Below, piece by piece: positions 15,620-24,185 of a stretch of DNA of 29,867 bases. The DNA lies in the NCBI GenBank assembly GCA_002297815.1, contig DBKH01000065.1:1-29867 (forward strand), written 5' to 3'. The notes beneath the pieces are model-generated. The model was given only the letters and a program-made list of their open reading frames with translations. It was not told the DNA's origin and did not search any database. The stretch's first letter is position 1. The number at the start of each line of letters is the position of its first letter. The translations under genes and the position numbers were made by a program. Source of the DNA: Bacteroidales bacterium UBA755. GTDB taxonomy: Bacteria > Bacteroidota > Bacteroidia > Bacteroidales > UBA932.

Positions 15620-16678
15620 GTTCAGGCTCACTGGCACAAAAGGCACGAAATAGTTTTCTGGATTAAGTTTCAGGACATGAGTCCATTTTTGGATTCCACA
15701 CAGAAGGAGAGCCATTCCATTCCCTATCAACATTCCTTTAAACACAATGACTGAGGCGACACGCAGGAAAATCTTGGCAATTGCCTTGTCCGTCATCCCA
15801 AGGGATTTAAGGGTACCGATTGTGGAAATGCTTCTAAACAGCATGATAAGGAGGCCGGAAATCATGTTAAAACCAGCGACTATCGTCATTAGGACAAGGA
15901 TGAACAGCACATTGAAATCAATAAGGTTCAACCAGTCAAAAATCTGCGGATAACGACTAATCACAGATGTTGCGACTAATGCATCATCATCGTCTCCTGC
16001 TTTTCCTAAAGCAATGTGGCCTACCTCATTAGCAACCTCTTTCATTTTGGAATCCGTTCTGAAACCGGAGGCCAGAGAAATCTCAAGCACCGAGGCCTCA
16101 TCAGAAGACCATCCATCAAGTCTCTGAAGATCCGAAATGTCGGCTAGCACAACGATGTTGTCGGTCCCGTCCATGATACCTTCATAGAGGCTGACAATGT
16201 TAAAGTTACGAACCTTGATCTTTTCTCCGACAAAATAAGTAAGCAATTTGCCACCAACATCAAGACCGAGCATCTTGGACAGTCTTACCGGAATTGAGAC
16301 TCCAAGGCGAACTGTGTCCGATGGGTTGTGCTGCATCGGCACACCTTTAAACAGAACGCCATGAATGCTTTCACCCTTCTTGACGACACCTGCGCGATAG
16401 ACCGCTGGAGTGATCGCTTCGATTTCAGGGATTTTCTCAATGTCAGGGATAAAGCTCTGATTGACAGAAATTGGCGATGCTTCGCTGATGTAGTTCATGT
16501 CAACCGGCATCAACTGCACATCTCCGGTGAGATCAGAAATGCCGTTCCGGATCTCGTTCCTAAATCCGGAAGAGACCGAAACAGCTACAATCATGATAAG
16601 GAAAGAGACAGCGATGGAAACCATCGCTATCCTTCCTCCGAAACGAAGGCGTCCGGCTATGAACCTTGACGCATCCAA
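15503..16678 (-). CDS. ABC transporter permease of the LolC/LolE (FtsX/MacB) type
   Basis: The 391-residue inner-membrane protein has one membrane helix near the N-terminus (about 17-38), a large periplasmic domain (about 40-250, with a segment like MacB_PCD), and three C-terminal helices (about 256-283, 298-325, 350-380) ending ISKVDPAQTVRAQ, the usual end of FtsX-type permeases. The family extracts lipoproteins for transfer to the outer membrane or exports other substrates. No ATPase gene is adjacent, so its partner must be elsewhere. No in-frame ATG is near the start. TTG at 16678 with AAAGGA upstream gives the expected MDASRFIAGRLRF. The 3' end overlaps the transglycosylase gene by 117 bp, tail to tail. 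It follows the M13 gene by 24 nt. Confidence 0.85.
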   Translation of the reverse strand: MDASRFIAGRLRFGGRIAMVSIAVSFLIMIVAVSVSSGFRNEIRNGISDLTGDVQLMPVDMNYISEASPISVNQSFIPDIEKIPEIEAITPAVYRAGVVKKGESIHGVLFKGVPMQHNPSDTVRLGVSIPVRLSKMLGLDVGGKLLTYFVGEKIKVRNFNIVSLYEGIMDGTDNIVVLADISDLQRLDGWSSDEASVLEISLASGFRTDSKMKEVANEVGHIALGKAGDDDDALVATSVISRYPQIFDWLNLIDFNVLFILVLMTIVAGFNMISGLLIMLFRSISTIGTLKSLGMTDKAIAKIFLRVASVIVFKGMLIGNGMALLLCGIQKWTHVLKLNPENYFVPFVPVSLNLPAVFAADVASWLVIMLLLLIPCLFISKVDPAQTVRAQ

Positions 16679-16702
16679 AATTAATTCCTTTATATGAATA
16701 TA

Positions 16703-18721
16703 TTACCAGATGTGAACCCTTTCGCTCTCAGGACGCCACATCGGATCGCCTTCCTTGATTCCAAACGCATCGAAGAACGTCTGGAAGTTCCTCAGGGACA
16801 CGTTCACACGGTTCACGGCAAGAGAGTGGACATCAAGCTTAGTCAGACGAACCTTCTCCTCGTCCGTGATGTTCTGTGCCCAAATGGTACCGTATGAAAG
16901 GTAGAACCTCTGCTCTGGAGTGAAGCCATCGATGAGACCGATGTTCTTACCTGCGTTGGCGTTCTGCATGGCTGTAAATGAGATACTGAGTCCGCCATGG
17001 TCACCGATGTTCTCACCGAGAGAAAGCTGGCCGTTGGCATGAACCCCTGGCACAACCTCAACCGAATCAAACTGAGCCACAAGTACCTGAGCCTTAGCGT
17101 TGAACTTCTCGGCATCCTCAGCTGTCCACCAATCGGACATATTCCCGTCCTTGTCAAAGAGGCGTCCCTGATCATCGAATCCGTGGGACATCTCGTGGCC
17201 GATCACGACTCCGATTCCTCCGTAGTTGACAGCATCGTCAGCGTCAGCGTTGAAGAACGGAGGCTGAAGGATGGCAGCAGGGAAGCAGATTTCGTTGGTC
17301 GTAGGATTATAGTAAGCGTTGACAGTCTGAGGAGACATCCCCCACTCGGTCTTGTCGGTCGGCTGGCCAAGTTTGGACATATTATCCGCTACATACCAAG
17401 CCCCAGCGGCACGGAGATTCTCGTAGTAGCTCTTCTGCGGATCAATGTCAAGTGTGGAATAATCCTTCCACTTGTCAGGGTAACCAATCTTCACGGTGAA
17501 GTTGTCCAGTTTCTCGTGGGCCTTTGCCTTGGTGGAGTCGCTCATCCAGTCAAGTTCATCAATATGCTGACTAAAAGCCTTTTTGAGGTTCTCTACAAGA
17601 TCAAGCATCTTTGTCTTCGAGGACTCAGGGAAGTATTTCGCCACGTACATCTTTCCGACAGCCTCTCCGAGTATGCTGTTAGGAACCTGCATAGCCCTCT
17701 TCCAACGAGGCTTCTGTTCCTTGATGCCTGACATCTGGGTGCTGAAGAAGTCGAATGATGCTGCGTAGAAGTCATCGCTGAGGGAACCGGTAGCACCCTG
17801 GATGAGCTGTCCAGCCACATAGTTCTTGAGGACATTGAGATCCGCGCCACCAAAATATTCACAGAAAGCCTTGAAGAAAGAAGGCTCAGCGACAATAAGT
17901 TTCTGCTGGTCAGCGATTCCCCTAGCCTCGAAGTAGAGTTTCCAGTCGAAGCCCGGATAGTTCTTGACAAGTTCCTCGGTACTGCAAGGATTGTACTGGG
18001 CCTGGATGTTCCTTTCTTGAACGCTGGTCCAGGAATTAGCAGCGAGAACATCTTCAACCACGAGGGCATCGGTCGCTGCCTTCTCAGGCTCGGCAACTCC
18101 AGTCAGGGTAAAGACCTTTGCAAGGAATTTACGGTAGCCTTCCTTTATCTCAGCGTTTTCCGCCTCCACATAATAGTCTCTGTCACCAATTCCGAGACCA
18201 CCTTGACCAAGATAGAGAATCTGACTGTCACTGTCGGCCAAATCAGACATCACATAAGCTCCGAAAAATGAACTTTCGGAAGCGTTGTGAAGCCCAGCTA
18301 TGATTCTCACAAGAGCTTCCTTGTCAACAGCCGAATAGATTTCATCTACATATTTCTTCAAAGGAGCAACTCCCTCCGCGTTCAACCTTGTGGAGTCAAG
18401 CCCCTGCTTGTAAAGGTCGGAAATTTTCTGCTCGACCGTACCCTTTTCCGTCTTCAGTGTCCCCATCTCAGCGAACAAGTCATTGAGTCTCTTGACGTTG
18501 TTCTCCCTCAACTGATCGAACGAGCCGAAACGTGCATATTCAGGCTTCAAAGGGTTGTTCTTTTGCCATCCACCGGTGGAATACTGGTAGAAATCCACCG
18601 CAGGAGAGACGGTGGTGTCAAGGTTCGCAAGGTCAATGGCTGGAACCTTCTCAACCTGCTGTTTAGGGCCGCAGGCCGCCATAGCAAGCGCTGAAGCCAT
18701 AATCACAAAACTTTTTTTCAT
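16703..18721 (-). CDS. M13 family zinc metallopeptidase lipoprotein (neprilysin/PepO-like)
   Basis: The 672-residue protein begins with a lipoprotein signal peptide ending AMAAC (lipidated Cys17), so it is expected to be membrane-anchored outside the cytoplasm. It has the M13 N-domain (STGGWQKNNPLKPEYARFGSF follows the anchor) and the catalytic domain with NAYYNPTTNEICFPAAILQP. The zinc motif HEMSH is at 509-513 and the third-ligand motif ENIGD at 570-574. The end, MWRPESERVHIW, is the family's usual C-terminus without the CxxW cysteine. It should degrade oligopeptides. The start is GGAAT-ATG. A perfect TACCTTTG box lies about 89 nt upstream, and the leader between them holds a 7 bp hairpin. 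The length is normal for bacterial M13 enzymes. Confidence 0.95.
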   Translation of the reverse strand: MKKSFVIMASALAMAACGPKQQVEKVPAIDLANLDTTVSPAVDFYQYSTGGWQKNNPLKPEYARFGSFDQLRENNVKRLNDLFAEMGTLKTEKGTVEQKISDLYKQGLDSTRLNAEGVAPLKKYVDEIYSAVDKEALVRIIAGLHNASESSFFGAYVMSDLADSDSQILYLGQGGLGIGDRDYYVEAENAEIKEGYRKFLAKVFTLTGVAEPEKAATDALVVEDVLAANSWTSVQERNIQAQYNPCSTEELVKNYPGFDWKLYFEARGIADQQKLIVAEPSFFKAFCEYFGGADLNVLKNYVAGQLIQGATGSLSDDFYAASFDFFSTQMSGIKEQKPRWKRAMQVPNSILGEAVGKMYVAKYFPESSKTKMLDLVENLKKAFSQHIDELDWMSDSTKAKAHEKLDNFTVKIGYPDKWKDYSTLDIDPQKSYYENLRAAGAWYVADNMSKLGQPTDKTEWGMSPQTVNAYYNPTTNEICFPAAILQPPFFNADADDAVNYGGIGVVIGHEMSHGFDDQGRLFDKDGNMSDWWTAEDAEKFNAKAQVLVAQFDSVEVVPGVHANGQLSLGENIGDHGGLSISFTAMQNANAGKNIGLIDGFTPEQRFYLSYGTIWAQNITDEEKVRLTKLDVHSLAVNRVNVSLRNFQTFFDAFGIKEGDPMWRPESERVHIW

Positions 18722-18766
18722 ATTCCATGAATATATTAGTAATCGTCAAAATACTTTGCCTTATCT

Positions 18767-18787
18767 GCGGCAACTTATTTTTGCCGC
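18767..18787 (-). other. Hairpin in the leader of the M13 peptidase mRNA
   Basis: GCGGCAA and TTGCCGC form a perfect 7 bp stem with a 7 nt loop, between the -7 box (18810-18817) and the start codon (18721). No T-run follows on the minus strand, so it is not an obvious terminator. Confidence 0.5.
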
Positions 18788-18809
18788 TTACTTATTCAAC
18801 TTCAAACCA

Positions 18810-18817
18810 CAAAGGTA
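18810..18817 (-). promoter_or_regulatory. -7 promoter box of the M13 peptidase gene
   Basis: On the minus strand this reads TACCTTTG, a perfect TAnnTTTG. The -33 region is poor (GTTC at 18837-18840). The 5' leader would be about 80-85 nt. Confidence 0.55.
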
Positions 18818-18849
18818 ATAATTTTTTCCGTGCGTGGAACTGGCCTATT

Positions 18850-18909
18850 GACTCACGAGAGAGGCTTATTCATCGGCGTGCGCAGAACTATGGCCCTGAC
18901 GCACGAGAG
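18850..18909. repeat. Pair of 12 bp direct repeats in the M13/hydrolase gap
   Basis: GACTCACGAGAG (18850-18861) and GACGCACGAGAG (18898-18909) differ at one base, and each is preceded by TGGCC a few bases upstream. CGTGCG (18877-18882) also pairs with CGCACG (18900-18905). The element lies just after the hydrolase stop. Its function is unknown. Confidence 0.4.
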
Positions 18910-18910
18910 C

Positions 18911-20203
18911 TTACAGTGCTTTGATCCAGGCAATCATCTCGGAAAGGACTTCTGGGGAGATGGCTTCCTCTATTTCTTTATATTCAGAGAACGCCCCGGT
19001 GGCGCAGTGCTGGAAGAGGTGGTTCAATCCAACCTCAGCTTTGATGAGATTCTTGCCACCAGACGAGAGACCAGACTTTAGAACATCCAGATTTCTTTCG
19101 CACTGTACCTGAGTGTCTTTCGTCCCATTCAAGGCCATCACCGGACAAGTGATTCCGGCAAGACTGCCGGACAGGTCAAGGCCAATGAAATACTTCATGT
19201 AAGGAGACTGGAATTGGTTCAGCACTTGAGCATAGTTTTGTCGCAAGGCATCTGAGAGGTCATAATTATCCACGGAAGGCAACGGTGATTTTGTCTTGAC
19301 AGCATCGAAGGTGTCGGACAGAAGCCGACAGTAGGCATCAACCTCAGAATCAGGCAGGCCCGCGGCCTGACAGGCTTGCCTATTCTGATCCAACAACGTC
19401 TCTGCTCCGGAGACAATCATCCCGGCTAGGCTAATGGCAAAATCCACTTGTTTCTCGCTGGCAAGCATCAATGCGATGGTGCCGCCCTCGCTGTGCCCGA
19501 TGACACCAACAATGTCAAAGCGCTCCCTCAAAAGTTTAACACCGGACAGAGCGTCATTCTTCAGGTCCTCGGTAGTGCAAAAGACTACATCACCAGTTGA
19601 CTCCCCGAAGCCTCTGTCATCGTACCTCAACGTGGCGATCCCGGCCTTCGCAAACGCATCAGCGATAACAGCAAACGGCTTGTGGCCAAACGCTTCCTCG
19701 TCCCGATTCTGTAAGCCGCTGCCCGTCACCATAACAAGCACCGGAGTATTTCTGTCACAGTTCTCAGGGAGCGTCAGTGTCCCCTTCAGGACAGCGTCAC
19801 CGTTCGTGAACGAAACCTCCTCGGTCGCGTAAGGGAAAGGACCGACCGGGGTCTGCGGCCTATTCATTACCTGCACGCCCGGTGTAAGTGTCATCGGGAA
19901 AGACATTCCGTGCTGCGTGAAAGTCCCCACGATCATCTTCCCGGCCCAAAGCCCCTTGAACGAGGCGTTAATCGCTGGGACACTCAAAGTGATGCCCCCC
20001 ACAGCATCCCTCGACACCTCGACTGGAATCTCCTTAGCACCCTGATCTGGCACATCAAGCGTGGCCGACTCTTCCCCTATGTTGAATATGAGCACCAACT
20101 CAACGCCCGAAACCTTCAACTTGCCAGTCCATGCCCCCGTCTGCGCATTCATCGACATCACTGCGGCAAAAGCCACTGACACCGCAATAAAAAACTTTCT
20201 CAT
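18911..20203 (-). CDS. Secreted alpha/beta hydrolase (serine esterase/peptidase-like)
   Basis: From ATG at 20203 the protein has 430 residues and a clear signal peptide (MRKFFIAVSVAFAAVMSMNA). An N-terminal beta-rich domain (about 20-120, beginning GAWTGKLKVSG) is followed by an alpha/beta-hydrolase domain. The oxyanion region is GSGLQNRDE. The triad is S238 in GHSEGG, D363 in NGTKDTQ and H395 in GLNHLFQ. Bacteroidetes homologues are annotated only as alpha/beta hydrolases; the substrate cannot be predicted, but a short acyl ester or peptide in the periplasm is likely. The longer in-frame start at 20236 would put 11 residues before the signal peptide and is rejected. A weak -7 box (TATATTCG, 20224-20231, minus) lies upstream. 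Confidence 0.88.
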   Translation of the reverse strand: MRKFFIAVSVAFAAVMSMNAQTGAWTGKLKVSGVELVLIFNIGEESATLDVPDQGAKEIPVEVSRDAVGGITLSVPAINASFKGLWAGKMIVGTFTQHGMSFPMTLTPGVQVMNRPQTPVGPFPYATEEVSFTNGDAVLKGTLTLPENCDRNTPVLVMVTGSGLQNRDEEAFGHKPFAVIADAFAKAGIATLRYDDRGFGESTGDVVFCTTEDLKNDALSGVKLLRERFDIVGVIGHSEGGTIALMLASEKQVDFAISLAGMIVSGAETLLDQNRQACQAAGLPDSEVDAYCRLLSDTFDAVKTKSPLPSVDNYDLSDALRQNYAQVLNQFQSPYMKYFIGLDLSGSLAGITCPVMALNGTKDTQVQCERNLDVLKSGLSSGGKNLIKAEVGLNHLFQHCATGAFSEYKEIEEAISPEVLSEMIAWIKAL

Positions 20204-20401
20204 AATCGATATCTCATAATGTGCGAATATAATCAATCCTTAGTAATTACTGACCTACTTGATCCGATAATGGTCAGACAAACAATAATTCCAAATTTTG
20301 CACATGTAAAAACACAATGCTTTAGTTTCTACGCACCAAGTGGAGAATGATTTTTTTAGGTCAAAGGCTTTGACTATATTTGCCAGTCGAATCAAAGGAT
20401 T
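20204..20401. other. Divergent intergenic region with two short palindromes
   Basis: This 198 bp gap separates the hydrolase and transporter starts. It holds the perfect palindrome AGTAATTACT (20242-20251) and the dyad CTGACC (20250-20255) / GGTCAG (20272-20277). Either could be a regulator site for the divergent pair. I see no RNA gene or small ORF I can support. Confidence 0.35.
20351..20382 (+). promoter_or_regulatory. Promoter of the BASS-family transporter gene
   Basis: TATATTTG (20375-20382) is a perfect TAnnTTTG box. TTTT at 20351-20354, 20 nt upstream, is a 3-of-4 match to the -33 TTTG. The start codon is 19 nt downstream of the -7 box. Confidence 0.6.
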
Positions 20402-21406
20402 ATGGCTAAAATTGTGAAATTCATCAAGGACTGGATGTTGCCGTTGGCAATCATCATTGGGATTGTTTCCTACTTAACACTGTTCTTTATCAAGCCATTA
20501 TCTCTTAGCATCGAGCCGTGGTTCTCCAAATTTGCCAAGGACGTACAACCGATTTTCATGGCTACAATGCTGTTCCTCCAGTTCAACACGATTTCTCCAC
20601 ACGATCTGAGGTTCCGCAGGTGGCATTTCTATGTGCTCGCATTCCAGATTCTAACGTTCGCTGCGCTAACCTGGCTTGTCACCGCACTCCCTGACGGAGA
20701 TGCAAGGATACTCGCGGAATGCACCATGCTGTGCTTCATCTGTCCTACAGCTGCAGCGGCTGGTGTCATCACCAAGAAGTTGGGTGGAAGTCTCTCGGAC
20801 ACCATCTCATACGTGGTATTGATCAACATTTCGGCAGCCATTGTCCTTCCTATCGCAATCCCGATCGTAAATTCGGAAGCAGGCACCTCATTCATTGAGG
20901 GATTCTTGGCAATCTGTGCGAAAATATTCCCACTTCTGGTCTTTCCTCTCCTTCTAGCTTGGCTTATACGCTACACTATGAAGAGACTTCAGCGCTGGCT
21001 TATGCGCTTCACAGAATGGGCATTCTACTTCTGGGGACTTGCCTTGATGTTTTCCATCTATCTGGCCACAGAATCATTAATGAACAGCGGAATCTCAGTG
21101 TGGACAGCAATCATGATAGGACTAGTATCGCTAGTTTGTACACTAACGCAATTCTCCGTCGGAAGATTGGCTGGCAAAAAGGCAAACAAGACTAACGACA
21201 CTGGAGCCCTCCATGCCGATGAGACCACAGCTGGCCAAGCCCTCGGCCAAAAGAATTCCGGCTTCTTGATCTGGCTGGGCTACTCCTACTTGACTCCTGT
21301 GACATCCGTTGCTGGAGGACTCTATAGTATCTGGCAAAACGTAATCAACTCCCTCGAACTTTATGAGCAGAGCCACCGCACCGGAAAGGCCATAAAAAAG
21401 CATTAA
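20402..21406 (+). CDS. BASS-family transporter (bile acid:sodium symporter-like)
   Basis: This 334-residue integral membrane protein has about nine or ten hydrophobic helices, beginning WMLPLAIIIGIVSYLTLFFI (about 12-31). Helix-2 region PIFMATMLFLQFNT, CFICPTAAAAGVITKKLGG and the C-terminal QKNSGFLIWLGYSYLTPV are BASS-family features. The family couples sodium to uptake of organic acids such as bile acids, pantoate or pyruvate; the substrate here is unknown. A soluble, charged loop (about 259-286) precedes the last helices. The gene has its own promoter and is monocistronic, ending 3 nt from the convergent TPR gene, with no room for a terminator between them. Confidence 0.82.
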   Translation: MAKIVKFIKDWMLPLAIIIGIVSYLTLFFIKPLSLSIEPWFSKFAKDVQPIFMATMLFLQFNTISPHDLRFRRWHFYVLAFQILTFAALTWLVTALPDGDARILAECTMLCFICPTAAAAGVITKKLGGSLSDTISYVVLINISAAIVLPIAIPIVNSEAGTSFIEGFLAICAKIFPLLVFPLLLAWLIRYTMKRLQRWLMRFTEWAFYFWGLALMFSIYLATESLMNSGISVWTAIMIGLVSLVCTLTQFSVGRLAGKKANKTNDTGALHADETTAGQALGQKNSGFLIWLGYSYLTPVTSVAGGLYSIWQNVINSLELYEQSHRTGKAIKKH

Positions 21407-21409
21407 TCC

Positions 21410-22333
21410 TTATTTCAACGCATCAAGGCGAGCCTGGGCTGAGAGCCTTTCGGTCTCGTCAGGGGTGACGCGAATCAGCATCGGGAGGTATTTCCTTTCA
21501 AGTTTAGTGTTTTTGTCATTACGGGCAAGGAGAACACAGTTTTTGATGGCGGTATAGTCGTCTGGGCTTTTCTTTAGGACTTTGTTGTACATCTTCAGAG
21601 CAGCCTTGCTGTCGCGTTTGCAGACAAGATAGTACGAACCTAAGTTGGTCATGTAGGTAGTGTTGCCGGGATAATAGGCAAGCATTTTCTCCGACAATTC
21701 CTTAAAGGCCTCAAAACAATGCGGGGTGCCAATCTTGAAGAAAGCGTAGCAGTATTCCTGCATCACCGAAGGGAACAAATCTTCACTCGCCTCAACACCG
21801 GGATACACCCAAGATGGGTGACTGTGTCCGTTGTAGTCAATCAAAGCCTTTAGACCAGCAAGAGCCATGTCTGGGCTATCTTTCTCGTAGCCAATCAAGG
21901 CTGAAATCTTGAACAGCCTCAGATCCAACCTGTCAGGATTGAGTTCGATGGCTTTTTCAATAGCCTGCGTAGCCTTCCCAAACAATTCGTCATCGTAATC
22001 CACAACCTGAAAATAGTTCACGTCTCTGCCAAGAGAATCCTTCAAAGTGAGGGCAGGAGAATTGCCGAGATACTTCGCTGCATCTTTGACTTCTATAGAA
22101 TTGGTCTGGCTTTTAGCCAGATAGTAGGTAAATTTACCTAGAAGCATGTCTGTGTCCTCTGGATAGTCCTTTCCCCAACGCTGGAGAAGTGTTTCTATTC
22201 CGATGCCAGTCGTGCCAAGTTTAGAGACAAGCAGCTGGTAGCGATCAAGATAATCTTTCTGTGCCGGTTTTGTCTGCGCGCAAAGGGGCAAGGAAGCAAT
22301 AACGACCAGAATGGTCAAAAGTATTTTCTTCAT
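21410..22333 (-). CDS. Secreted tetratricopeptide-repeat-like protein of unknown function
   Basis: From ATG at 22333 the protein has 307 residues. It starts with a signal peptide (MKKILLTILVVIASLPLCAQ), so it is expected in the periplasm. The rest is helical with TPR-like units, for example KATQAIEKAIELNPDRLDLR, YYPGNTTYMTNLGSYYLVCK and AALKMYNKVLKKSPDDYTA. TPR folds bind partner proteins; nothing shows which. It is the last gene of the pyrE operon and starts 10 nt after the methyltransferase stop in a GAAT-ATG context. The longer in-frame start at 22402 would overlap the previous gene and put 23 residues before the signal peptide. Confidence 0.82.
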   Translation of the reverse strand: MKKILLTILVVIASLPLCAQTKPAQKDYLDRYQLLVSKLGTTGIGIETLLQRWGKDYPEDTDMLLGKFTYYLAKSQTNSIEVKDAAKYLGNSPALTLKDSLGRDVNYFQVVDYDDELFGKATQAIEKAIELNPDRLDLRLFKISALIGYEKDSPDMALAGLKALIDYNGHSHPSWVYPGVEASEDLFPSVMQEYCYAFFKIGTPHCFEAFKELSEKMLAYYPGNTTYMTNLGSYYLVCKRDSKAALKMYNKVLKKSPDDYTAIKNCVLLARNDKNTKLERKYLPMLIRVTPDETERLSAQARLDALK

Positions 22334-22343
22334 ATTCATTGAT

Positions 22344-23681
22344 TTACACATCAAACTTAATTTTTCGTCCTTGTGGATGAAGATTGTTGCACCTGACTCC
22401 AAGATTCTTCACAAAACCAAGAGGATGGCCTTCAAAGCGAACCATCACGAAGCCTTGAGGAGCGTCTTTTAGGAATATGCAGTCGCGATGCAGGAACTTT
22501 AGAGCGGTCTCGCGGTCGAGGTCCACAACGGGATACTGATCTTCCGGACAGACAAGGCTCAAAGCACAATCAGCCGATGGTACCATGTCGCGGCCTTTCA
22601 ATTCCCCTTTTGCCACGCCAGTCTGAATCGGGCGCAATTGTTCAAGGGCACTAACCTCACGAACAATGGCTTGAGGAATATGTATGAGCAGATTACCTTT
22701 GCGCTTTTCAACAGGTCCTACGGGAGGTTTACCGGAGAGACGGTAGTCCTCTGCCCCTATGCTCTTCACCAATGAAGACACAAACTGTCCTTCACCTTTC
22801 ACAAATCCGGGGACGAGCAGTCCGCCAGTACGAGTAGGAATGACTCCGGGGAAGCTTGAGTAATCATGTTCAGAAACCACTCCCCCAAGTTCCTTGGCGG
22901 CCCATTCAATCATCGAATCATTCTCCGCGTCCTCGAAGGTACAGGTCGAGTAAACTAGAACCCCTTCCCTTCTAAGCGCTGGCCAGACATCAGCAAGAAT
23001 CCTCTTTTGCCTTGTGGAGCAGAGGTTTACAGTACTCTCAGACCAGTCCTGAACGGCCCTAGCATCTTTTCGGAACATGCCTTCTCCAGAGCATGGGACA
23101 TCAGCTACAATAATGTCGAAAAAGCTTTCAAGCTTTGCGAAAGCCTTTGGATCCACAGAAGTAACAATCACGTTTGGATCGCCCCATAATGCCATGTTGT
23201 CAGCCAAAACAGACGCCCTTGAGCGAATGACCTCATTTGAGACCAGCAAAAAATTGTCCCCAAAAGCAAATCGAAGCGAAGCAGCCAGATCCGTACTTTT
23301 CCCACCGGGTGCAGCGCACAAATCCAGGACTCTCACAGGCCTGAAACAATCCCCGCAGCGCGGAAGCAATTCTCTGAATATGCCCCCGACAGCCATGGCC
23401 GAAGAGTCCTGGACGTAATAGCACCCGCAATGGAACAAAGGATCCAAAGTAAAGACCGGTCTTTGCTCAAGCATAAACCCGAACGGACTCCATGGAACAT
23501 TCTGAACGTCTTGCCCAAAATTGCTCTTGGCGAAGTCTATCGGTTTCCCGATCTTGAAAGGATTGACCCGGACAGACACCGATGCAGGCTCATGAAAAGC
23601 ATCCACAGCGACTTCAGCTCTCTCACGCCCTATCGCCTTGGTCAAAATGTCCCGCAAAAAAATGTCGTCCAAACCTTCCAT
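22344..23681 (-). CDS. NOL1/NOP2/Sun-family rRNA m5C methyltransferase (RsmF-like)
   Basis: The 445-residue SAM-dependent methyltransferase has a short N-domain (VSVRVNPFKIG), the SAM motif DLCAAPGGKSTD (120-131), the motif IV cysteine C197 in DVPCSGEGMFRKD, and the catalytic C247 in YSTCTF. The two-cysteine arrangement is that of RNA 5-methylcytosine methyltransferases. The C-terminal part (about 290-445), ending NLGVRCNNLHPQGRKIKFDV, resembles the RsmF/YebU C-domain, so methylation of 16S rRNA is likely; the exact target base is inferred, not shown. The start overlaps the SRPBCC stop by one base (TAATG), which suggests translational coupling. Confidence 0.9.
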   Translation of the reverse strand: MEGLDDIFLRDILTKAIGRERAEVAVDAFHEPASVSVRVNPFKIGKPIDFAKSNFGQDVQNVPWSPFGFMLEQRPVFTLDPLFHCGCYYVQDSSAMAVGGIFRELLPRCGDCFRPVRVLDLCAAPGGKSTDLAASLRFAFGDNFLLVSNEVIRSRASVLADNMALWGDPNVIVTSVDPKAFAKLESFFDIIVADVPCSGEGMFRKDARAVQDWSESTVNLCSTRQKRILADVWPALRREGVLVYSTCTFEDAENDSMIEWAAKELGGVVSEHDYSSFPGVIPTRTGGLLVPGFVKGEGQFVSSLVKSIGAEDYRLSGKPPVGPVEKRKGNLLIHIPQAIVREVSALEQLRPIQTGVAKGELKGRDMVPSADCALSLVCPEDQYPVVDLDRETALKFLHRDCIFLKDAPQGFVMVRFEGHPLGFVKNLGVRCNNLHPQGRKIKFDV

Positions 23682-24157
23682 TACTGATTCCCGCCCAATT
23701 TTTCTTTCATTTTCCGAAGGGTCTCCTCATCGATTCCATCAGGCATTCTACCCTCGGACATCGCCACGAGACCATCAACCATCTTGTTCATTGCTTCACG
23801 GATTTTGCCGCCAAGCATCATCTTCATCATCAAGTTCAGTTCAGCATGGAACTCGATGTAGAAATCGGTCTTTGTTGGGTCACTTGGAACCGCATCAAAA
23901 TGAAGGGTACCACCGAACTGGAACGGAGCCCCATTGTCGATGAACTCAATGCTGGAATACGGTGTCCTATTCTTGATCATAACGCCAATCTTGAAGCCCT
24001 GAACAGTAGCGGAGATAGTGTCATAGTCAGCCTCGACATTCGCCTTTTTGTCCTCAGGAAGAAACTGAAGAAAATTGCGCATGTCCACAAAGGCCATGTA
24101 CAGTTCAAACGGTTGCTTAGCAACCAATCCGTGTTTGCTTGTTATCTCTGTCGCCAT
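23681..24157 (-). CDS. SRPBCC (START/Bet v 1-like) family protein
   Basis: This 158-residue cytosolic protein begins ATEITSKHGLVAKQPFELYM and has a helix-grip type pattern: strands at the start, FKIGVMIKNRTPYSSIEF and GGTLHFDAVPSDPTKTDFYI in the middle, and a long C-terminal helix (LMMKMMLGGKIREAMNKMVD). These are features of SRPBCC ligand-binding proteins. A hydrophobic ligand is possible, but none is known. Its place between pyrE and the methyltransferase is one I recall from Bacteroidales, without a known functional reason. The start context is GAATATT-ATG, 28 nt after the pyrE stop. Confidence 0.8.
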   Translation of the reverse strand: MATEITSKHGLVAKQPFELYMAFVDMRNFLQFLPEDKKANVEADYDTISATVQGFKIGVMIKNRTPYSSIEFIDNGAPFQFGGTLHFDAVPSDPTKTDFYIEFHAELNLMMKMMLGGKIREAMNKMVDGLVAMSEGRMPDGIDEETLRKMKEKLGGNQ

Positions 24158-24185
24158 AATATTCTTAAATTATAGAAATCGTCCT

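Noticed and set aside
18722..18910. Plus-strand short frames in the M13/hydrolase gap
   Set aside because: They run into antisense of the neighbouring genes, lack motifs and lack an upstream plus-strand promoter.
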